From the NCBI GenBank assembly GCA_013399875.1, contig VXAZ01006320.1, positions 1,267,148-1,331,147 on the forward strand: a stretch of 64,000 bases of DNA. Direction: 5' to 3'. Shown here one piece after another: positions 44,231 to 56,700 of the stretch. The notes beneath the pieces are model-generated. The model was not told where the DNA came from and did not search any database. It saw only the letters and a list, made by a program, of their open reading frames with translations. The position numbers were made by a program, and so were the translations under genes. The first letter of the stretch is position 1. Every line of letters begins with the position of its first letter. This DNA is from Gymnorhina tibicen. Taxonomy: Eukaryota; Chordata; Aves; Passeriformes; Artamidae.

Positions 44231-47200
44231 TGGGGGTGTAAGGGACATATTTATTATTATATTTTTTTTTCTGTGTTCCCCCCCCCTTCCCTGTTTTCCT
44301 GTTGTGGCTATTTCTTCCTCAAATGTAGTTCAAATGCTCTGTGCTTGGGGTTTCTTTTCTTCCCCCATATTATTTGCGGGTCTCCTTTTTTAAGTGTCTG
44401 AGGGTCTGGAGGGGTTTGGTGTTTTGCATTTCAATCAAAATGTAATTTTATTCTTTTTCCTGCACGTTTTTAAGACAGTTCAAATTACTGTTTTCCCAGC
44501 CGCTTCCTTTTTTCCCTTCAAACACCCCCCCCAAAAAAAAAAAAAAAAGAAAAGCCATGTAAAGCCTTAATGGTCTATAGGTAAAGCAGCCCCCACTCCC
44601 CACACTTCCACTGAAAGCCGAAGCAGTGCTGGGATCGGCAGCCTCCATTATGGAGCCGTGGGTTTGGTTTTGGATGGCTTTTGCTAGACAGGGCATCTGC
44701 CCGTTCCCGACCCCCTCGGGTTGGACAGAGGTGGCCCTCCTGTCCCCCAGCCCCATCTTGGGCCCCCTCCCGCCCCCCCCCCAAGATGGTCCCCGCATCT
44801 TTGGTCGCCATCGGTTGCTGGCACAGCAGTGTGATATCAACTCTTATCGTGTGTTTATATAATGGCCTTTGTGCCTTTACGTGGGTATTTTATATTATAT
44901 AAAAGGGGCTGGTGCAAAATGGTGTGTGTGGGGAAGCAGCGCTGGCGGCTGGATAGTATTATTATTTTTTTTGAGGCTGTGTAGTATTGGATATATTCAC
45001 GTATGCAAACGCTCATGCAGAGCACACTCTCGCTCTGAGGTTGTATGTGTGTTAATCCCTTATGGAAAACTAAATGGTTTAACTAAATGATTGCCCTGCA
45101 GCCCCTGGGAATGCTGCCTTGGCTGTAGAGTGCAGTAAGGGTGGCAGGGCTGGGGGGTTTAAGCCTGTGGTGGGGGAGGTGGGAAGGAGGGATGGCTTTT
45201 TAAATCTTACATGTATAAATAATACATAGAGGGGTGATACAAATTTCACATATAAGAATATATATTTTATGTGTACAATTTTCTTTCTTCTTGTAACAGT
45301 AGACCTGAAGATCAGATGATAAGGGCGGAAGCTGTAGATGGTGGTGGGGGTACGTGTGTGAAGTAGAAGCAAATGGGATAGGTGTTTGAACTCCTGGAGC
45401 AGTTGTTGAGGGGGTAGGATGTGTGTGTCCTGCCCTCTTACCAGGAATCCAGGCTGTCGCTCTCTGGCTATCCTCTGCCCAGGTTTTCTGTGCACACTTG
45501 TGTGTGTGTGTTGGGGGGGAGATAAGGCATAATGACAGCTGTGCGAGACCATGATTTTTTTTTTACTCCATTATCCTGCTTCCCGCTTCCACCCCCGCAC
45601 CCCGGAGCATTTTTTAGATTCCCCTTTGGAGCCTGTTGCTTAATCAGCTACAAGGGCTGCTGCCTCGTTGTGTGAGAAACCCTTCTTAACCTGGCTCCCG
45701 CCTGTCCTGGAAGGGTGTACCGAATTTAGGTTTGGGACTGTGGTGTTGTAGAGCAGTACTTGCTGTGTCCCGGTGCGGAGGAGACCCCGCCGGGACCTCT
45801 TGCCTGGTCTCTGCCGTGTGCTCGGCTGTGCTGGGCCCATCTGGGAGTTGGACTCAAGTGGAAGTGTTCGGGGTTCGAAGGCCTGGGTAAACACTCCATG
45901 AAGGAAGGAGGATCGAGAGCTGTCTTCTTGACAGTGGTGTGATGGGTTCCCGGGGACACAGACCTTTGATCGTTTATTGGAGTAGGAGTGTAAGCAAGTC
46001 AGATGTATGTTAATGTGGTTATACAGAACAGCAGGCAGCGGATAAAATCATGTCTGTTTGCTGTGCCCTCACCCAGGTACGCCTGCCTCCTGGTTCGGTT
46101 CCCAAGGCTCTGCCTACATTCCTTGTAGTAAGAAAGTCAGAAATAGCCACAGGGTTTTGTAGACTTTAGATGCACAGAAACCCACATGCATAAGCAAATA
46201 CTAGGTGAGGGGACTCCACCTCTGAGTGTTTTGTGTGTGGTTTCTGGTGACTGGAGCTCTGCTTTCAGGGTTCACAATGTCCCCTGAATGCCTTGATAGG
46301 ATTATTTCCCTGTACATCTCCGCAGCCCGTCCTTTCTTCTTTCTGTAATCCCATCTCCTGGGGCAGGAGAAGCAGCTCTGGGTTTATAGTATGCCCAGAA
46401 TCCTGTAGCTGGGATTATTTTTCTGTACTTCTGTCTCACAAGGCCATTCCTCCCTTCTTTCCTTCAGTGATGCTTCCTTCCCACCAAGCTCCAGCAAGGG
46501 AAAGTTCCTCGCACCCACTTGCGAAAACATGAATCATTCCTCACCTTTCCTGTCCCCAACAGGCTCTGTGTCTGCATTTTGTACGCTAATAATGTGGCAT
46601 TGCATAAATTAGGACTGTGGCAAATCCTTCTAAAAGGAGACACATTGACTGTCTCAGGAAGAGACCTGGTTCCTGGAATAAGTTGGTGGCCATAGAAGAG
46701 GCAAGGGAAAGGGGACTGTTAAGAGGGGAACTGCTGGAGCTGTGTTTGCAGCAGAAGTTGAGGTTGGCAGAGAGAACAAACTCTGTGGCTGTGGTCCTTC
46801 CACCTAGTTGGTTTTCTGTGGAAGGTGAATAGGCTGAGCCTGGGCATGTTGGTGGGGTATATCAGGTCAGAGGGTTAGCTAATCATCTCTGGTGAAGGGA
46901 TGAGGAAAGGCCTGAGCTGCTAAAAACAAACAGCCAGCACACCTAGGTAGGCAAGAGAGATGGAGAGGCTCAGGTAGACCAAAGGAGGCGGTGATCCCAT
47001 CAGCAGAAGCGTGTGCAGATAAGCAAGTGGTGTTCCTAGTCAGTGTGTGCCTCACAGGGTTCAGTTCAGCGAGATGTCTCCTGCCTGTCCCCTGTGCTGG
47101 CCCCTGCCTAGGAGCAATGGAGTCGCTTGCTCCTGGCAGTCTGTCTGTCTCTCGCGGCCCTTGGGTCTTGTGCTTCACCACCACCGAGGAGTTGCAGTAG

Positions 47201-47667
47201 GGCCGGGCCAGAGAGAAACTCCTGATAGGGTTTATTAGACTCTTCTGGTGTCTCATGAGGCTACTTCTGTCCCAGTGCCAGGTACTGTAGGGTAGTAAGG
47301 AGCAGTACCTCTTACAGTAGCGTGGTGTGATCATGCCCTGAAACCTTCTTAGGAGGGGTTTCCTGAACCCCTCCCCAGTCTCTGAGCAAAATGATGGGGA
47401 AGAGATCCAATCATGCTTCATTCTAATAATGGGAACATGGAAAAAACATGCTTGAGAGTGTTCTGTTCCTGCAGTGTTCCTTGCTCATGCTGTCCCTGGA
47501 AGTTCAGGAGATAAGGAGAGGTGATAGAAGCCATGTAGAAAGTGAAGTATTTCAAAATGTAAAACTACTCAGCCTCTGGGTGAAGTGGGGAGGACTCTTC
47601 TGTAGTCTTACATGATTCACTTCCTGTTTCTGCTCTGACGCTGCTCTTTCTGTGCTTCTTTTCTCAG
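44116..47667 (+). other. CSNK1E: CSNK1E first intron (5' limit unknown)
   Basis: Non-coding sequence after the gap, with C8 then A16 runs at 44525-44548 and an AT-rich stretch at 45205-45290. No exon is recognised. Confidence 0.6.
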
Positions 47668-47755
47668 CACGACTAAACCATGGAGCTTCGAGTGGGAAAC
47701 AAATACCGGCTGGGCAGAAAGATTGGCAGTGGTTCGTTTGGAGACATTTACCTAG
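47668..47755 (+). CDS. CSNK1E: CSNK1E exon with start codon
   Basis: The acceptor is cttttctcag|CACG. Twelve 5' UTR bases precede ATG 47680, which has a strong context (ACCATGG) and an in-frame TAA two codons upstream. Encodes residues 1-25, including the glycine loop. The donor is CTAG|GTGAGT, leaving phase 1. Confidence 0.96.
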
Positions 47756-50700
47756 GTGAGTGTGAGAGTCTGTCTCAAGGTTGGGTTTCTCAATTGCACC
47801 ATTGTTTTGGGGTTGTTTTTCTTGCCTGTTGGTATTTGTGGGCACCGTGTAAGGTTGGAAGGGGTGGAGAAGAGAAAAAAACTTAAGGAATACTGCTAGT
47901 TGCTGCTGGCCTTCTCATGGCAAAGAAAGTGGGATGAGCTCAACTTTGCCTTACTGCATACTGGAGACACAGGGGTGGTTGATCAGATTGATTTAGATTT
48001 GGACTGTTTGGGGCATATTTGTCATACACCCTATTCCAGCGTTCTCACTTCCTTTTCTTGAGCTCGGGTGTGTGTGGGTATAAACTCTGTTCACAGAGTG
48101 GGTGGTGGAAAGGGAGGACATAGCTATTCCTTCAACGATAGAAGGAATACAATTTTGGGAAGACTGGTAGTGGAAGAGGTGGTCCAGGACCTGTAAGAGA
48201 GAGGTCTGAGACTAGGAGGTGTAAAACAGGTCAGAGAACCTGGCCTGGTTGAAGTCCTGGGGCTCGGATCTGTTAGATCTGTAATGGGATTTAGAGTTAA
48301 TGTCTGGAATGACCTGAGCTGGAAGCTCAGTGGACAGAGCCCATGAGGTGCTGGGTTTCCTGTTACCACAGCAGGTCACCTGGGTAGTTCTTCCAAGCCG
48401 GTGTGCTGATGCGTAGATACGTTCCCTGATGCTTTGCCTGCTCATGTTTTTATTGGCTCAAACCATGTGGGGCCAGAGTGGCGAGACTACCCAGCAGCCT
48501 GCTCGATCCCTCCACGAGGGCTGCTGGTGTTACCTGTCTCTGGTTCTCACCACTAGCTGTTCAGCTGGGGTCCTGCAGGCCGGCAGAAGGGCTGCCCTCT
48601 GCTTTGGTGTCTGCGCCCTTTGGGTACTTGCAGATGGTTGTCACGAGCTCCTTGACTCTTAATTTGCTCAAATGAGTTGTATTTTGTTTCCCAGTACATC
48701 CACCACTCCTCACTTTTGCTGGTCCTTCAATTTTGCCTCGTTTGTTCATCTGCTGAGCAGCTTGGAGCCAACACTGCATTTGAGGTGTGGCATTTCCAGT
48801 GCCTGGCAGTGGAGGGCTACCCTCGAGTGATCTGTAATGTGATGCCTCTGCATAGGCTGATTTGGGTCTCCTTGGCTTCCCCCATCACCAACACTATCAG
48901 GTTGCAGAATTGGCCTTAACGCACTGTCAGCTGTATTGTAGAAGAGCTCTTCTAGGATCTCCAACATCTTCCCATCCCTCCCCAAATGCCTTTCGTTGAA
49001 TACCTCTAGTTCAGATTACTTTCTCCTGTGATTGTAAATCACAGTCTGTTTTCAACCTCTGGTTTTTATCTCCAGTTCCCTCTTGCTTTATTATTCTCTT
49101 TTGATTGGTGTTGGCAGCCTCTCTTGATTAAGTGTCCTGTGGGAATCATCAGTAACAGGCTTTGTTGCCACCTTTATCCAGAACATGAACAAAGATGATA
49201 AATAATGGATCTGGGATCCCAGTTCTTTACTGCAGCCTGTTCCTGTATACCGCTCCTCTGTGACCCTCCAACCAGTTAGTGTCTTGGGTGACAGTGCCTT
49301 TACTTCCCAGGTGCTGGGGATTGAGGGGTGATAGCTCAGACACAGCATTTTCCACCTATGCTAGGACTTGAAGCCTTCCAGACCCTCTCCAGGACAGTAT
49401 AAACTGTCAGGATCTTGCAAAACATCTGAGGTACACGTGGGGAGAAAAAGGAGGTGCTGAACGGAAAGGCCTGATCCTGTATTCCTCTGTACCACGTAAC
49501 AGGTCATCCACCTGTGCAAAGCAGGTATGGAAAATAGCCTCTGGTGAGGGGGCTGTGCCTGCCTTGCCTGTCACCAAACAGAGGAAGCTCAGTGCCCCGA
49601 TGTGGTGAGCACAGTGGGATTCAACCGCTTGAATGCAGTATCAAAGCCCTTGTGATGTTCATTGAGGTGCAAGCCAGCATGTTTTGAAGCAGTGATAGCG
49701 AGACTTCTTGGAGCCTGGGTGACTCCCCAGCCTGGAGGGATTGGGCATGTAGTCTGTGGTGGTGCGTCTGGAGGACGCTTGTGCTCATGCTGTACTCTCA
49801 CGGCCTGCTCTGCAGACAGAAGGACTTATTCACGAGGACTTCTCTCCTGCACCAGGTTCACCTCGCAGTTCTCTCCTTTGATAATGGTGTGGACACAGAG
49901 CAGGGCTTGTCTGTCTCTGAGGATTAGCAGGAGCTGAATGGTTTACGCTCATCTTCTCTCTTTCGGGATGTTACTACCTTCACCTGCTCTGTAACCAGTG
50001 GGTGCTGCGTGCTATCCTCTTTAGGATTTGTTTTAGGTTTTTTGTCTGTCAGAAGGAAACTTGGATTTCTACACGTTCTACACAAAGGATGGACTGTGTT
50101 AATCCTTAGCTGGGGCTTGAAGCACAATGCCTTCCTTCCGTGCCCTACTTTGAGGGATGGATGTGCTAGGTGGAATATTCTCCCCCCATTGGTTTGAGAG
50201 GGTGGGAAATGAGATCAGGCTGCCCATGGGCCTTGGCTAGCCCATTTACCTCTAAAAATGCTCATTCAGAAGAGCAAAACCCAGTTTGTAGAGGAATTGC
50301 TGAGACCTTTGGGCCGCTGGAGGGGGAGGTGCTTTGTCAGAGGTGCTGGCCAAGAGGCAGGGCAGGGTTGCTGGACGTGTAGGAATCGTTTGGCCGGGAT
50401 GCACGCTGGTGGTGGAGAGGAGCTGGGCAGACAAAGCATGCTGGGACCTGAGCTGGCTGGGGACAGTTCCTGGTGGCAGGCTCCTCCCTTGCTGGGAGGG
50501 GAGTGCCTTCCCTTTGTTTCCTGGCTTGTTAACTCTCTCTCGCCCTATCTGCCTTCATCCATCTGTTCCCAGCCCTCCATTCTTCCCTCGGCAGGCTGTG
50601 GAGAGGGGCGCAGGCGGTGGGGAATGCGGGGCCTCTGCCTGTTGCCCCCGATGCTCAGGGAGGGTGGTGTTTATTGTATCAGACATGCAGTCAGGATTCC

Positions 50701-53700
50701 ACTCTGAAAAGATCCTGTTCAGCCGGTGACATCCTCTGTCCCCGGGGCCCCGTTTCAAAGAGCTTGTGATGAATGAGTTGAATTTGTGCAGCCCCCACAG
50801 CGGAGCGAGACTGGGGGAGGATGTTAGGAATTTTCCCCGATCCTACATTCAGTCTCTCAAGTGGCTGAAGCTAGCAGACTCTGCTGTATTTGTCTGAAAC
50901 ACGGTGCTTTCCAGTCTGTAAAGAGAGCACAGAACTGTTGCTTTTGTACTTGTAGCTTTAAAAAAGATGGTGGTCGAAGCATGGAACAAAGGATCAGAAA
51001 GACTGCTGCCCTTAAATTCCCTCCTCACTAGGGGTGGTCTTGATTTGGGTGGATCTCTAGCCAATAAATGGTACAGGGAGCAACTTGTAGACATGGTGAG
51101 GTTTGGAGAGGGAGCAAGCCTAAGGTGTTCAGCCAGTGACCTATCTCAGCAAAGGATAGGTCAGATTGGTCCAGAGAAGGACCACAAAAATGATTAGAGG
51201 GATGGAGCACCTCTCTTATGAGGAAAGGCTGAGAGAATTGAGATTGTTCAGCCTTGGAGAAGAGAAGGCTTTGGGGTGACCTAGTTCCAGCCTTCCCTCC
51301 CTGAAGGGAACCTATGAGAAAGACTGGGAGAGACTTTTTGCAAGGGCATGTTGTGGTAGGACAACGGGAATGAGTTTAAACTGAAAAAGGTTTAGATTAG
51401 ATATTAAGAAGAAATTCTTTACTGTGAGGGTGGTGAGACACTGGAACAGGTGCCCCAGAGAAGCTGTGGATGCCCCATCCCCAGAAGTGTTCAAGGCCAG
51501 GCTGGATGGGGCTCTGAGCAGCCTGATCTGGTGAAAGGTGTCCCTCGTGGCAAGGGTGTTGGAACTAGGTGATCTTTAAGGTCCCTTCCAACCCAAACCA
51601 TCCTCTGAGTCTGCTTGTGCTCTTCTAGGCCACAGGGTTGTTTCTTCTTTCTCTAACTAACACCTGTGTTTGGGCTGTGGAGAGTGGAGCTGAAGGCCAT
51701 CTGAGCATTTGAGTTGCACACTCACATTCTGAAGAATCTGAGTCTTCTTGATGCCTACCCCTGCGTTCCCTTTTCCAGCTTTATGTGCCCACAGATAACA
51801 CTCCCTACCTGCAGACAGCCTAGTAGATGGATGCATCTTCATGTTTCTAAACACCCAGGGTGGTGTGGAGATGAGAACTCATTCATGGTTCCACTGCTCA
51901 GGTTCTGGGAATAGGGTTCATTCGAAATGCTAATGCTGCAAAAAGTCAGAGAGACTCATCATTGCTTGTGTGTCAGAAAATGTGTTAGGAGGGGGAAAAA
52001 TTCTCCCTGGGGAACAGACAAGGGAGCTGCTTCAGAGGATTTGGAGAAAAGTCTTCACAAAGGCAGGGGAAAGACACAAGGGAAGGAAGTGCTCTCATCT
52101 TTTTTTGGATGTCCTGGGTGTTTCCATGCTGAATGAGGGCCAGTGGTTGAACACTAATTTAAAAGGGGGACTGATACTAGTCCCTTTTCTTGCTCTTTTC
52201 CTCCTTGACTCCTGATGCTTTTAAGAAGGGTCCTGTGGTGGAGTGAAGATACAGACTTGTTTTTCTGGCTACCAGTTTTTAAGTGGAAAATGTCAGCATC
52301 TTTTCAAAAGTAAGCATTGGACAAATGTCTCTACCTCTCAGGATGGCTTTTTCCTTTTCCCTTCTCCTGGATCCTGTGTTAAAATCTGTATTAAATTAAT
52401 CCCATTGCTTCTCCTTCCCCTCCCTCAGAGCACCCTAAATAATTCCTCTCCCTTCTTAGTGTTTACAGCCTTCAAATATTTGCAGACTGTTGTCATGTCC
52501 CATTCTTCCTCCCCACCCTTCTTAGTTGTATCTCTTGTCTATGTTACATATTTAGCTCTTTTAATCTTTCTTAGTAAATCAATCCCTCTAGGCCCCGATC
52601 GTTTTTGTTGCTCTCTTACAAATTCCTAGCAGCTTGTCTGTCTCAACCCGGCACTGCAGCATCTAGATTACGTGTTTTTGCTAGCAGGCAGCTCTTGGCT
52701 AACTTTGTGTACAAGCCAGCACTCTTCAGCTGGAGATGGATCTCTTTAGGATCCATGGGGAGAAGCAATCCAGTTGTGTGAACATTTCCTTCTTCTCTTT
52801 GGTCCCTGGCTCTGGAGGCAGTGTGTGAAAGAGATAAATGAAGAGATTTATCTGCAACTTGTCCTTGTGGACTCTTAAAGTCTTATCACAGAGCTCAGGA
52901 GGCACAAATTAGCCAGACCTACCAAAACGAGCTGTGGGATGTCTGCAAAACATCACCTTTGACTCCAGCTCATGTTTGGCATGCACGTTCTGGAGTAGTT
53001 TATTCTATGATGGTGTTCATAAGCTGTTTGTGATCAGCTGCTCTCTGATTTAAGTGCAATTTCTAATAGTTCCAGATACGAGGAAGGGCTTGTCAGTGTG
53101 TGTGAAGCAGGCATGGTGGGGGAGGAGAGAAACAAGTCTTGAGTGTCATTCCCGTGACCCGTGTACAGATATTCCTTCTTTCCATTTTAGGATGATGTGA
53201 AACATCTGGAATCCTTTCAGCTAGTACGAGAAAAAGAGCAGCCTGTTCCTTCTTTGACAGTGCACTTTGGGACCAGAGTGCTGGCTTTTGCAGCTGGCAG
53301 CTCAGTTGTTTTCAGAGAGAAGTGTGTGGGGTGGTGGTTTAGTGTCATTGCAAAGTATCTAGCAATACCTTCAACAAAGGTGTCTGGGCAGCTTAATTCA
53401 GGACCAGATTCTGCTTATTTCTTCATGCTTCTAATTTGGGATATGGCAAATGTTTCTGTGTTGGCAAAAGATAAAGGTGTTATTAAAACCCTCAGGAGAG
53501 GGAGAAACTGGGGATTTAGAAATTGTCTGTATTGAGCAGGTCAGCGCTGTGGAGAAAGCAGAGAGAGCTGAGATGTTAGTAATGTCTCCTCCTGAACTAA
53601 TTGGCTTTTTTGAAATGATGTAGCTGAGGTAACCAGTAATTTTGCTGGGGAAGAGATACTCTGTATCGCTGCCTGAGGGGCTGCTTGGATTCAGGGGTGA

Positions 53701-56700
53701 GGTTTATGATCAGAGGAAGCTAAAACTTCCACTCGGTTTAGGTACTGTTGATACGTACCGTTTGACCTTCCAAAGTCTGACACTTTTTGAGATAACAAGG
53801 CAGTTCATGTGTAGGACTGTTGTTCTAGCCTGACCTCAGGATCAGATCTGGTTTCCTATTCACGTGCCTTTCTCTGGACTTGTGTTTGCAAATAGCAGTG
53901 CAGGGGACTCCATATGAAGTTGAAGTGGCTGAATCTCATTTCTGTCATAGAGAATAAATTTCAGGGCGGATCTTAAGGTTTTGGCATCTTTACAGGCCTT
54001 GTTAAAAGTGTTTAACTTCAGTGGAAGCTTGTGCAATCTTCATTTCACTCTCATTCCTATGCAGGAGCCAATATTGCAACTGGTGAAGAGGTGGCCATCA
54101 AACTGGAATGTGTCAAAACCAAGCATCCCCAGCTCCACATTGAAAGCAAGTTCTACAAGATGATGCAGGGAGGAGGTGAGGTGGGGAGAAAAGGATGGGG
54201 CCGGGGGAGTGGTTGGAGAAGGAAATTATTCTGGAGGGCTTTAGAAAAGAAATGTTTTGGTGTTACACATGATCTTCTCAGCAGGGGATGCAACATCTCA
54301 TCTCTCTCTTTCCTGGGCTTAATCTTTTTCTTTCCCCAGTGGGTATCCCCTCCATTAAGTGGTGTGGAGCAGAGGGGGACTACAATGTGATGGTGATGGA
54401 ACTCTTGGGGCCCAGCCTGGAAGATCTCTTCAACTTCTGTTCCCGCAAATTTAGTCTCAAGACAGTTCTGCTCCTGGCAGACCAGATGGTAAGTTTCCTC
54501 TGAAGCATTTGTGCCCACTCTCCTCTTCCAAGCCTTTTCCCCCCCACACGCTCCCATCCCCTCTGCTTGAGAACTGCTGTATCCCAGGCTTTCTTCATTT
54601 AGCACAAGTGGCTGCCAGCTTTCTATTTCTTGATTAAGTTGGGGGCCTGGAACCTAGACACTGGTGGCTTTTCCTTATCTCCATCCCTCCTTCCTTTGCC
54701 TGCTGCTCGCCTTGTGTTAGTGTTGCACACATCGATACTTTTGCCTGCATGATGAATTATTGGCACCTATCTTAATTCCACTGCTTATGCCCTGGATTTA
54801 AGACCTTTAGCTCTTCTGGACAGACACGTTCCTTTTCCGGCCCGGCTGAGTTCAAAAGTTGACAGCTGTCAATGCTGAAGCTCAAAGTTTTAGTCCATTT
54901 AGACTTGCTTCCCATCTTTCCTTGTGATGTTAATGGAGACCTTCCCAGAGTGAGGACTGGGCTGGTGAGCACGGTTAAATTCCATCTCCAGATCCTGCAG
55001 CATCCAGAGGGTGTCTTTTCCTTGGCTGTCATCTCTGATATTCTCTGCAAAGTGTCCTTTTCTTGCTCTGACAGGCCAGTGTCTTGGACAGGGTACTATT
55101 TTTAACAGACGCAGTTAAAATAAGTTTGTTTCTTGCTTGTCTCACTACTTACATATTTATTTATCTGTCCCTCCTCCAGATCAGCCGTATTGAGTACATT
55201 CATTCCAAGAACTTCATCCATCGGGATGTAAAGCCAGACAACTTCCTTATGGGCCTTGGCAAAAAGGGCAACCTAGTATACATCATTGATTTTGGTTTGG
55301 CCAAGAAGTACCGAGACGCCCGGACCCACCAGCACATCCCTTACCGGGAAAACAAGAATCTGACTGGCACAGCCCGTTATGCCTCTATCAACACCCACCT
55401 GGGAATTGGTGAGCTGCTTGCTGTTGCCCCTTGGTGGGGCTTTCCAGGGGAGGTTGTATGTCCCCAGAAGGAGGGGGTTGGGTTCTCTGCCTGACTCCGC
55501 TGCTGACCTGCCTTGAGATGGTGGGCAAATAACTCAAATGCTATTCCTGTGTTACTTCTGCCGCTGTGGTGGCACTCTGAGCTCCTGAAGACAGAAATCA
55601 TCTCCTGCTCTGTGTTTGTGCACTGCTTAGTGCAGGGGGCCCTGTTGAACGTCAAGGCTGTGACCTCCCCGACTCTGCTCCTACTAAATCTGCCTTTGCA
55701 CAATTTTTGCAGGCTGATTAGATGTGTAAAGGAGACATTCACAGGCACTGAGCCTTTAGGAATATGTGCTGTTGAAACCTGTCTTTCTGACTCCCGAGTG
55801 CCGTCGTTAGTGATTGTTCTGTAGCTGTCAGGGCTGGAAGATAGAGGCCCATTGCAATATGGTGTTACCCACCGCTGAGGATGGGAATGTGCTGGAAATG
55901 TACAAGAAGCTGGAATGAGGGGAGGCTTCCAGCTGCCTGGACACCCCTGTTTTGTGACTGAGGATTGGCTGTCACAGGCCTTCAAAATACAAATGTGTCT
56001 GTGAACTGCACAACCCCACTGAGGCAGCTTCAGGGAGGTAGGGCTCTGCCCTTAATGCATGTGGTTAGTACTGAAGGGATGAAACTAGGCTGGAAAAGAG
56101 TGCCAAGTGTTCAGCCAGGTCATACACTGGGACCATCATCCCAGGTTTGGTAAAAACCTCGTGCAGGTTAGTACCCACCGCGCTTAAACCTCCTGAAGTC
56201 ACCCGAACTCTTGTCCTGGGAGTCAGCCTCTGGTGGCTGTGAGGAACATAGTTGAAAACCTCTTGCAGTTTTCTCTTCTGTTCTCTGCCCGAAAACTTCT
56301 TTCCAGCATTTGACCTACTTTCTCTGCTAAATTTTAGTTAAACTTTGTTCACAGTGTGAGGCTTCCTTAGTTACTGTAGGGTCCGTTCTGAGCAGGCTGA
56401 CTTGGTTCTGCTATTGACTGGCAACTCTTAAGGAGCAGAAACACTGAAGCTGTCTTGCCTGCTGGAGCCAGGGAAGTATCTGCTGTGGTTGCAGATTGTT
56501 TATATCTCTGGGAGGCCCTTCTTCTGAAGTGGATAACCTGGGAATTTGAAAATCAGAGCAAAGCGCTCAAACCTTTTAAACTAACAGCTTTCACAGGATT
56601 TCACATCCTCATTCTTCCTGCATTCTCCCCTCTTGCAGATATTTCTCAGATATCTGAAGTCAATACTTGGCCTGCAGAAAACAAAGCAGTTTGCCACTGT

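Noticed and set aside
43228..44248. Long ORFs of 213-332 codons spanning the N run
   Set aside because: Undetermined bases cannot contain stops, and the flanks are CpG-island UTR or promoter.
46300..46470. Apparent tandem duplication of a GGATTATTT-CTGTAC segment
   Set aside because: The two copies share only short pyrimidine-rich stretches and do not align well beyond about 20 bases.
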